Of a stretch of DNA of 64,000 nt, positions 55,501-64,000 are shown one piece after another. The translations under genes and the position numbers were made by a program. Numbering within the stretch: position 1 is the stretch's first letter; each line of letters begins with the position of its first letter. The notes under the pieces were generated by a model. That model saw only the letters and a program-made list of their open reading frames with translations. It did not search any database and was not told the origin of the DNA. Source of the stretch: Metopolophium dirhodum (Eukaryota > Arthropoda > Insecta > Hemiptera > Aphididae); the NCBI RefSeq assembly GCF_019925205.1, contig NC_083564.1, positions 16,216,134-16,280,133 of the forward strand, given 5' to 3'.

Positions 55501-57285
55501 TCTAGCGCCACCAGTTTTCAGCCATTTGAAGACGAGGCCCCAGGGTTCTTTGTTCCCCGCTTCCGTTACGAACTCACGCCAGGCTCTGCGCCTAGCTTGG
55601 AAACAATGTTTCTTGTGGGCCACCTTCAGCTTTCTAAACTTGGTGCACGTAGCCCGACGCACCAATACGTTGGTAGCGTTTCTGAGCCTCACCTTCCAAC
55701 GGCCGAGGGTGTCCAGTTCTCGGCCCAGGGTATCGTTCCACCACGGAGGAGGTCTGTGCCTACTTTCCTTCGGTTTTCTCATGTGCTTTTCGCATGCTTC
55801 CCTCAGTACGTCAGAAAGCGCTATCGTACAACTTTCGACGTCTGGGCATTCGAGGTCCCTTATCCTCGTATCTCTCAGGTCTCCTAAGGTCTTACAGAAT
55901 TTGGTCCAGTTCGTCTGGCTGTAGTTATAGCCTCGAGCGTTCTCTTCTGGACAGACGTGCGCGTTTTTCCACGTAACGATGTCGAAACGGATTAGGGCGT
56001 GGTCGCTCGACGTCAGGTCGTGAGTGGCGGACCAGTCCACGACTCTGACGTTGTTTGACGACAGAGTCACATCCAGGCTCTCCGACCCGCGGTTCCTGAA
56101 CGTCGGTACGCCCGGCTGGTTATGAACTCTTAGGTTCCTTTGGCTAATAAAGTCCACCACTATGTCACCTCGCTTGTCCAGCCTGTCGTCGTGCCATACC
56201 GTGGACCTCGCGTTCACGTCGGCCCCCACAAGTACACCGCCGTCCAGTCCGTCTATAACAGAGTTCAGGGCGTCGACGCACCTCTGGGTGGGCTCCGAGA
56301 ACTGGAAATAGGAAGATATCAGCGTGAGCTGGATACCGTCCCTTGCGATTGTGGCCACGGCATTATGCGAGGTACTTAACTGTCTTTGGCCCAAGACGCT
56401 TATAACTTAGTTCACTATAACGACCGCGGACTTAGGTTCGCTGCCGCTAGCTATCACCTTGAAAGGGCGCCTGTCTAGCAGGTAGACCCCTTTCCATCGG
56501 TTGCGGGCTCTTGTATCAAACAGATATCTATGGTCTTGCTTACCAATAATTGCTCGATTTCATGCATTACGATTTTCGATCTAGCTGCGTTTATATGAGC
56601 TACTTTAATTAGCGTCTCGTCTTTCCTTAGGGCCGCAAGCCTGCTAATGTCCGTGTTAATTATGCAGTCAACTGACATTGCCGTTCCTTGCGCTTCACCG
56701 TTCTCAGTTCGAGCTGGCTGATCCTCGGGGCTGTCTGTTATATTATCGCGTTCGAGGACCAAATGACCTATGCCAGGGTCGACCCTTTCTTTTTGAGGTC
56801 TGACTCGTGCTGGCCTTTTCCGCCCTCTCCTCCACCTGCTATTCTTTTTACGTGGTGGTGGGGTCGACACGGTGGTATCGACCGGGGCGACACCAGCGTC
56901 TCGACCGGGAAGGGGGTTATCTGTCGACGGGCTGCTCGGCTCCGCCTCTGAAGAACTAAGTCTTATACACGTTGGTGGTGGGACCCCGCAATCCGAGTTC
57001 CCACCTACCGGGCCTCGGCCCGACGGGGTGTCTCTATTCTGTACCATCATGTGTCATAAGATTAGTAGTCTGCTTTAAACGGCGCGCGACCAAGGCGCCG
57101 AGTTCTCACCATATCACCGGATGAGTCGGTTCGGAGATGCGCCCTCCGCTGGCGTCGAGAGATTGGGACGGGGGATTACCCGAGGGGAGACGGGAGACCT
57201 GTTCAGTCCCGCGTCTCCACCCAGCCCCGCTACCACGTGGGGCTCGTCGGACGCGGTCTCGATGCCGCGGCCCTCTTTCGCCCGG
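52584..57285 (-). mobile_element. R1-clade LINE inserted in the BEL/Pao RT, with 13-bp target duplication
   Basis: Flanked by GCTGTCAAGACAT (52571-52583) and GCTGTCAATACAT (57286-57298), a 13-bp duplication with one mismatch. The BEL reading frame breaks at exactly these points. The LINE is GC-rich and 5' truncated (no ORF1). It has most of ORF2 and a 3' UTR of about 1.1 kb (52584-53710). A second 3' UTR copy lies at 44779-45888. Confidence 0.9.
53712..57050 (-). pseudogene. ORF2: LINE ORF2 (APE endonuclease, RT, knuckle) with several frame changes
   Basis: The first ORF (57050-56475) has a Pro/Arg-rich leader then the endonuclease start (IKVAHINAARSKIVMHEI, CLIQEP). A break near 56400-56490 leads to 56394-55321 with DGGVLVGADVNARSTVW, SLDVTLSS and DHALIRFDI. 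A stop at 55321 precedes the RT (55254-54448): APRKSPGMDRI, SYRPISLLLVLSK, HAIFLDISGAFD and catalytic YADDLALLI. After another frame change the C-terminus (54248-53712) has SYAASVWA, a spaced Cys/His motif and a WQQRWV-type segment. ORF1 is not present. APE-RT-knuckle layout and GC bias place it in the R1 group. Confidence 0.88.
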
Positions 57286-59573
57286 GCTGTCAATACATAT
57301 TGATGTTTCCGAAATCTTGTCAGAATAGAAAAAATGTCTTCTTGTACGGTCGGACCACAGTTCAGCACATCATTGAGTGAGGTGCCGTTTGACGTTCTAG
57401 TCGAAGCATCAAAGACTACTCTAGTCTTAGTGGTTAGGCTCGATGTTTTTATAACTGGGTAATGTGGCAAGTAACAAGCATCCTGTGATGCGATCACTTC
57501 GTGCATATGGCCCATGCTTATATACTCTGTCATGAAATTTGTGTACTCTTTTCGCAAGTGATCATCACGCTGTAGTCTTCTTTCGATGTATATAAATCTT
57601 GAGGTTGCCATTGCTAGGCTATTGCCCAAACTTCTGTGTTCTTCCTTTATTGGCAATCGTAAAACAAATCGGCCATCTTGGTCGAGCTGAAACGTATCAC
57701 GGAAGTGTTGTAGTGTTTCTTCCTCTTCTTGGGAACGTTGGTTTGTTTTGGATAAGCGTCCAAAACATGACTCCTCACTGTCAGTCATCGCCCTCCAATT
57801 CTCTTCTAGTGTTTCTCCTACCGTACGAATTCCTGCTAAGCACACCTTTCCTAGTTCACCAGTGACTAGCCATCCAAATTGACTGTCGTTCAAACATATA
57901 TTTTTTACATTTAATGGTCTTCGTCCAGTTGTAGTTGAAGTTATGTCAAAAAATACTCCTCCGCCGATTAACAAGTCTACAGAACCAGGATTGTAAAAAA
58001 AAAAGGATCTGCTAATTCAGATAGTAATTCTTCTGGGATCTGCCAACCCATTGAGAGATTTGGACATGCTGGTAGTTTACTGACAATAGCACACTAATTT
58101 TACTCTATAATTCTTTAATCTTGACTGAATTGAAACTTCAACGTACGACAACGCTTGGACCCAGCTTTCTCCAATTCCGCTCACCGGTAGCGATGACTTT
58201 TTGGATTGTAGCTGTAATTTATTTGGTAAGTTTCCTGAAATAAAATTCACTTGTGATCCGCTGTCCAGAACTGCTCTGCACTTTTTCTGATTTCCGAACC
58301 TGTCGCCTGCTAGGATCAGCGCAGTAGACAAAAACACGTATCCTTGCTCTGATCCACCCACAAATGAAGCAGCTGCTGAAATATTTGAGTCTTGTGTCGA
58401 GTTGGGTTAATTTTGTACAACTAACTGCTGAGCTTGACCTTCAACTCTTTCCGTCGGACCTGTTGCCTTCTGAAAGTGCAATAATGTATTATGGTTGCGC
58501 CTGCATATTCGACAACTGTAGGTAGATCGGCACACAGTCGCCATATGATTCGGGGTCAGACAGTTAAAGCATAACCTCGAGTCTCTTACAAATGTCACAC
58601 GATTCTCTATGGCCATTTCCTTAAATTTATTGCACGCATATAATTTATGCTCATCAGAGCAGCATGGACATTTTATGGGTCTTTCGGTAGATATAAAAAG
58701 ATCTTTTTTTGAATTGTTGCTCTGGTAGGATTTTTTCATTTTAAGATCACTTGCTGCAATACTATCCTTACCTCTCTCAGAACTTACAAACAGCCTTTCA
58801 GTAGATTCTAACGCGATGCACCTGTTTATTAAAAAACCTTCTAACTCAGCGTACGTTGGCAAATCTGTGTTGGAGCGCCCAAGCTGCCTGTCTTGATTCG
58901 TGGATTGATCTAGTTTTCTCAAAACAACTGTCACTAGCCAAGCATCCCAATGTTGAATAGGCTGATCTAGAGCTGCAAGGTCCGCAACGTGCGCCGAAAC
59001 ATTTGAATGTAGTATTAAATAGTAGTATTAAATTGCAAATTTTGCAATTGCATACCTGAGGCTGATTCAACTTGATGGCAGTCTAGAATTGCACGTATGT
59101 GCAACTGTATGACTAAACCCTTGTTGTCATAACGCTGTTGCAATTTTTTGATTGTCACCTTATAATTATTTTCAGTCATATGTAGCCCCTTAAGAACATC
59201 TAGAGCTTGACCACTTAGAGTGGACCTAAGATGGGAGAATTTTTGTGCTGCTGGGCAATTATTATCATTATGCAACATAGCTTTGAAACAATCAAAATAT
59301 GATTCCCATTCTTGGATATTACCACTAAAGTTTGGTAAGGAGATCGGAGGTAAACGCGCACTTTGGGTATACCCGGTTGTTGTGCTGCTTGAGGCATTAT
59401 TTATAGACGTATTTTGACTTTTTTCTACATTTATAATCTGTTGCAACTCCGACCGTATAACAAAATAAGTGTTTTCAAACTCCTCCCTATCCTTTTCAGG
59501 TTCAGCGAAATTATCGGCGTCGATCAACTCTATTAGATTACATGTAAATGATAATCTACAAAGAATTATATAC
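57286..59573 (-). pseudogene. gag-pol: BEL/Pao gag, protease and RT start
   Basis: Reading left from 59573: gag with LPNFSGNIQEWESYFDCFKAML (DUF1759 type). A frame change near 59040 precedes cysteine-rich knuckles (CPCCSDEHKLYACNKF, CFNCLTPNHMATVC, CRICRRNHNTLLH). A stop at 58409 is followed by the aspartic protease CRAVLDSGSQVNFIS. Frame changes near 58080 and 57980 lead to the DUF1758/linker part (LLIGGGVFFDI, FGWLVTGELG) and the RT start (FMTEYISMGHM, YLPHYPVIK, TRVVFDAS, VLNCGPTVQED). The frame then meets the LINE at 57285. The 5' end of gag continues past 59573 but is cut by the gypsy LTR. Confidence 0.88.
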
Positions 59574-59926
59574 TGTTGTGAACCCCTGTCTGTATGCTAT
59601 ACGCAGTATAAGATATAGTAATAGTATTATATAGAATAGTGTGTAAGCATATTAATATGTGAACAGGCAGAGTCACACGGGCTAAGAAAATTCGCTGTGT
59701 GGACAGTTTTGAGCCCGAGCGAGCCCCTACCGTGTCTCGCTGTCTGTATAAGAGTTAGTGTAGTACTGTCAGACTATCGAGCAGAACCTCTGTTAATCTT
59801 TTAACTCTAATTATTTAAATCTAAGTATTCTGTACAACTGATTATATTAATAAAGTATTAGTGATAACTCCTACACCACGTATTTCTTATTAGCGAACAA
59901 ACTCGGTTTTGGAGACGTCCATAACA
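59574..59926 (+). mobile_element. 5' LTR of the right-hand gypsy element
   Basis: Begins TGTTGTGAACCCC and ends CCATAACA, with TG...CA ends and a short inverted TGTT/AACA. Length is 353 bp. AATAAA lies at about 59850. It interrupts the BEL gag reading frame and is followed 4 bases later by the primer-binding site. Confidence 0.85.
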
Positions 59927-59930
59927 TTTT

Positions 59931-59948
59931 TGGTGGCAGCGGTGGGAT
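59931..59948 (+). promoter_or_regulatory. Primer-binding site, tRNA-Leu type
   Basis: TGGTGGCAGCGGTGGGAT is complementary to a tRNA 3' end of the form ATCCCACCGCTGCCACCA, which in animals is that of a tRNA-Leu. The assignment is from memory of tRNA sequences. Confidence 0.75.
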
Positions 59949-61269
59949 CCGTAGATTCCAGTTCGTTAAACAAAAAGTTAGTAAATGTCGTGTGATTTCG
60001 AGTTAAAGTAAATCTATGCTTTTAATATAATTAAGTGAAGAAGAAAATCTGAAGAAAAAATCTAAACAAGAAAATCTGAAGAAGAAAATCCGAAGTGTCC
60101 AGAAAATCCAAAACATCGAGGTGTACAGGAACTCAGTGTACAAGACAAGGAGAGGGAACACGCAGTAGCGCCGCCCGAACGAATGGTTAGTAGCGCACGC
60201 CCGCACGCGAACGCGAACCCGTTATACGAGCATCAACGCCGCCGCGTCCATTGTACGTGTTACCGCTGAAACCGAAGGTCAATTTATTGACACACACAAA
60301 AACGACTTATAATATATCATAATACACGCGCCGCCGCCGCCGCCGTGTTGATAGTGCCGCCGAATCAGATGACACTCACTTACGCACGCACGCATCCGCC
60401 GTGCGTACTAACGAAACCGAACGTCTGTGCCGCCGCCGTGTGTATAAATACATATATATTATAATATAGTGCCGGCAGAATATAGTCGCCGTAACGTCGT
60501 GTTTGTAAACAAATACTGCCGTCTAGTAGTATCAAGCAGTGTGGGCCGCCGCCGTCGTATTACGTATATATAATATATCTATATCGTATTATCATATACG
60601 TTAATATTACGCGCGCTCTCAGTTTTTGTAAATATTTCGCACGGGTCGTCGCTATAGTAGTATATATTATTTATATAAATATACTACACGAGTGTGCCGT
60701 GTTCATTGACACGTGAAATAAAATTATACTATACTAGTATTATCATAGAAACCCACTACAGGGTGTAGTGGTCCCCGCGCCAGCAGTTTCAGGGCTAGCG
60801 AACTTCGATTCTACAAGCACAGTCGAAGAAGAAAGTCGTCGTTAACAGTCAAGGAATTCGATTCAAGCCAAGCCGAAAACCCGTGCAGACCATCCAGAGC
60901 ATCCCGTAGAAGAAAAAAAAAATCCGTAAATATAAAAAAAAAAAAACCATGGCAAGGATCATTGTAACTTCGATACTGTGAGTAAAAAAATAAACAAATT
61001 TATATTTAAAAAGAAAAAAAAAAAAAAAACTGTAACCGTATCTTGTTTAAGTGATAGGTCATCAGTACTGCACTCCGTACTAACTGATAAGTACGTTTTC
61101 TTTTTTTTTTTAATGTATGATTCAGAATCATAAATCCGTAGTATTGTATTAATATAATATTAATATCGTAGTTAACCTTAGCAGTGTTGTATAATTGCAT
61201 GTAAATACACACACTTATGCATGTCAATTCAGCAATTTATTAAGTATCAGTCAAGTAGCTAAGTAGTTA
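59949..61269 (+). other. Untranslated leader with a ten-codon mini-ORF and 5' splice site
   Basis: GC-rich CCGCCG repeats mix with AT-rich parts. At 60949 a mini-ORF with a good start context (ACCATGG) and a hydrophobic content of ten codons ends over a strong GTGAGT donor at 60978-60983. Purine-rich GAAGAAAATC repeats lie at 60035-60095. It is a likely site for packaging and splicing signals. Confidence 0.6.
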
Positions 61270-62714
61270 ATGAGTGGAAAATCAGAAAACGATTCGGATA
61301 GGTCAACCCCAAATTCAGATAACGAATCGAGTAATCCAATAGTACCGCCAAGTCCTACCCCTCGTGTAAGTTTACCAATACGATTCTCAAATCCAGAAAA
61401 TCCGACATCCGAACGTTCTATTGGGAATATCAGTACTGATAACATCTTCATCAGAACTGGCGTATTAATAGACCATAATTCAGAGTTAATACATAACGTC
61501 TCAGTAATTTTGGGGGAAGTAGATACCGTTTTGGGGGAAGCAGAATATCGACTCAACCTTAATATCCTAGACCAATCCATTGAAGAAAATCTTTTAGATC
61601 AGAATATAACCTCCCCTCCTCTTAACTCTAGTGACCAAACCATGAATCCAGGTACTCAGGAAACAGCTCAAACACAGGGTGGTACCAGTAATAACCAGCA
61701 AAGCGGCATGGTAAATTCTGAAGGACCATCAAATGCAGACACTCAAACGATAACAAATCCTCAAGTAATCGAAGAAAATCCAGATCCATCCGATGTACGA
61801 TATTCATTCGGATCAAGAGGAGAGACAATAGGACTGGAGGCCGCTCTAAAACTCTTGCCAGGCTCGTTCAGTGGAGACAAGCAAGAGGAATTGGAGATAT
61901 TCTTGGAAAAATCCGAGTTCACGTTAGCATGCGCACATGACCATGTACAGGCTCGACTTCTCCAAGGTATCCAAGTAAGACTGACAGGGAAAGCCCGTCA
62001 GGCAGTCAAGTTTAAGGAAATAAGACATTGGACTGAACTAAAGGAAGCGTTGAAATCTGCATTGGAACCGCAGAGGACGACCACTTATCTATTCTCAGAA
62101 TTGTATTCAACCAGACAGAAAATCGGAGAAGACGTAACTAACTACGCAAATAGGATTGAGCAACTCCAAACACTTATCATAGAACAAGAGACGAGTGGGC
62201 ACAGTTGGGAGGTAGCTCAAGCGCTAGGAGCAAGTATCAAGAGGCAAATCATTCAAGTATTCGTAGAGGGACTAGGACCTCTAAAAGACTTCATCAAAGC
62301 CAGGAATCCGTTAACTTTAGACAAGGCCATACAAGCAGCAAGGGAAGAAGAACGGGTCAGAAACTCACAAGAAGCGACAAAGAAGCTATATGGAGCGCCA
62401 AACCAACCCACGAAGAAACCCACATGTTTCCACTGTAGTAAAGTTGTCATATGGTAAAGGATTGCAGAAGCAAACTGACAACGACAAACTCAAGACCTTC
62501 TTCCACAACGGCACAAATTAGAAGCATTGAATGCAACTATTGTAAAAAGCCAGGACACCTGTTGAAAGATTGTCGTAAAAGGAATTATATAAACTCCAAA
62601 AAGGAAGGCAACCAGCAGGAAAACCAGCAGCAACCGGCCGCAAGCGGTGGGCGCCCGGTGAGCGAGTTAAAAAACACCAGCAACGCCATATCCTCTACTT
62701 CAAAGCAGAATTAG
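61270..62714 (+). pseudogene. gag: gag of the right-hand gypsy element, one frame change
   Basis: The ORF 61270-62457 has an acidic, Ser/Thr/Asn-rich N-terminal third and a capsid-like region (LLPGSFSGDKQEELEIFLEKSEF, WTELKEALKSALEPQRT, FSELYSTRQKIGEDVTNY). It ends inside the first CCHC knuckle (CFHCSKV). The frame change at about 62447 moves the rest of that knuckle and a second one (CNYCKKPGHLLKDC) into 62451-62714. Two knuckles and a Gly/Asn/Gln tail are usual for the errantivirus-related clade. The start at 61270 follows a stop-rich leader. Confidence 0.85.
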
Positions 62715-64000
62715 ATCAAGATCATCTAACCTGCTATATCGAACAGACCATCAGCAAAAAATCAAAGCTACTTCTAGACTCTGGGAGTGAGCTTAATCTA
62801 ATAAAAATATCTTCTCTCGCGGATCAGACAATCGTGTATGAAGACGTTATATATCACCTGAAGGGCATTAATGACCAGATAGTACACACACTTGGACAAA
62901 CACAACTTGAACTATATATCGAGGAAACAATTATAGTTGCAATGTTCCAAGTAATCCATTCTGCATTCCCGATCCCCAATGATGGCATCCTTGGACGTCC
63001 ATTTATGGTGGAAAACAAAATCATTCTGAATTATCAGACTAATGAAATTATCATTCCTGACGGGGCTGAAATAGTGCTACAACCCCGCACTGAAACCCTT
63101 GTAGGAATAGAAGCAGGGAATCTCGCAGAAGACGAAATCATCATGATCGAATGTCAAGAAATCACGAAATCAGTCACTTGCAGCAACGCCGTAACCAAAG
63201 TACAAAACAAAAGGGTGTTAGCCACATTCATCAACCCTACTGAAGAAGCGATTAGGCTAAAGACGCCAAATTTAAAGGAACTGGTCCACGAGCAGTTCAG
63301 GGAAGCTTTGATCCATTCGGTACAAGTCACGGATCGACAGGAAGAACCTCATGCAAGCAGTAGTCGACTGAAACAACTGGAAGGATCACTTAGAACCGAT
63401 CATCTGAATTCTGAAGAAAAGGAATCATTAGTGGCCATCTGTCAAGACTACTCAGACATATTCTTTTTAGAAGGAGATCGAGTATCAGCAACTACAGCGG
63501 TGACGCACAGGATCAAAACCTCAGAAGCGGTTTCACCAATTCACGTGAAGCCCTACCGGTTACCACAAAGGCATAGACAAGAAATTACGGACCAGATGGA
63601 GGCCCTCGAACGAGAAGGTGTGATTACAGCTAGTGAATCACCTTGGAACGCTCCACTCTTAGTAGTCCCGAAGAAACCCGACGTCAATGGCCAGGTTAAA
63701 TACCGCGTCTGTGGGATTTTCGCCAACTGAACGAGGTCACGATAGGAGATGCTTTCCCACTTCCAAATATTGTGGATATTTTGGACCAACTAGGCAGGTC
63801 AAAATATTACAGTACCTTGGATTTAGCCCATGGGTACCACCAAATTCTGATGGATCCCTCCGACCGTAGCAAAACAGCGTTCTCTACAGACCGGGGACAT
63901 TTCGAATTTGAACGATTGCCTTTGGTTTGAAGGGAGCTCCAGGAACCTTCCAGAGGCTCATGAATAAAGTTTTGATCGGTATAAATGGAATCAAAGCATT
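62714..64000 (+). pseudogene. pol: pol of the right-hand gypsy element: protease and start of RT (cut by window end)
   Basis: Protease motif LLLDSGSELNLI at about 62770 and ILGRPFMVE at 62988. A linker and the RT start follow in the ORF 62834-63730 (PIHVKPYRLPQRHRQEI, GVITASESPWNAPLLVVPKK). A frame change at about 63712 precedes YYSTLDLAHGYHQI. Another near 63920 precedes GLKGAPGTFQRLMN, where the window ends. The final codons match the first codons of the window's pol (INGIKAF), showing the same clade with many synonymous differences. Confidence 0.88.

Overview
The window is a piece of eukaryotic, almost certainly insect, genome that is AT-rich and made mostly of transposable elements nested in one another. 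Evidence: GT-AG introns; TTAGG telomere-type repeats; Ty3/gypsy elements with an env gene; a BEL/Pao element; R1-clade LINEs; hAT remnants; and a Maverick/Polinton with a protein-primed DNA polymerase. Several protein families resemble ones I associate with aphids, so a hemipteran, probably an aphid, is my best guess. That last step is inference. No bacterial genes are present. Only one ordinary host-type gene is clear: a trypsin-like serine protease with an LDLa domain.

Layout. 3-4814 (+): 3' part of an env-bearing gypsy element (RT-RNase H-integrase with one stop, an open env, 3' LTR). 5676-7298 (-): five exons of the serine protease gene. 8.36-14.85 kb: two tandem copies of a long inverted-repeat (foldback-like) element. 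15515-16008: hAT-type MITE with a perfect 8-bp duplication. About 17.05-33.3 kb: a Maverick/Polinton carrying major and minor capsid proteins, adenain-type protease, phospholipase-like PX, packaging ATPase, a DUF8207-like protein, integrase and an intron-containing polB. A 3.5-kb gypsy remnant (28049 to about 31590) interrupts its polB. 34378-40711: two R1-clade, telomere-type LINEs arranged head to tail between TTAGG tracts, closed by a head-to-head TTAGG/CCTAA palindrome. 41.4-49.3 kb: degraded TE pieces (aphid-type repetitive exons, a LINE 3' end, a probable solo LTR, a hAT remnant). 49357-59573 (-): a BEL/Pao element with a 4.7-kb R1-clade LINE inserted in its RT. 59574-64000 (+): 5' LTR, primer site, leader, gag, protease and start of RT of a second env-clade gypsy element, inserted in the BEL gag.

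How it fits together. The order of insertion can be read from the nesting. The foldback repeat is the oldest layer: broken copies flank both the Maverick and the telomeric LINE block. The BEL element is younger than its own family expansion but older than the LINE and gypsy insertions inside it. Most element genes carry one to a few stops or frame changes, so they are recent but dead. Exceptions with open frames are env (2464-4314), the Maverick integrase, the penton-like protein, and the polymerase exons once introns are removed. The window begins and ends in the same RT segment of two different gypsy copies in the same orientation.
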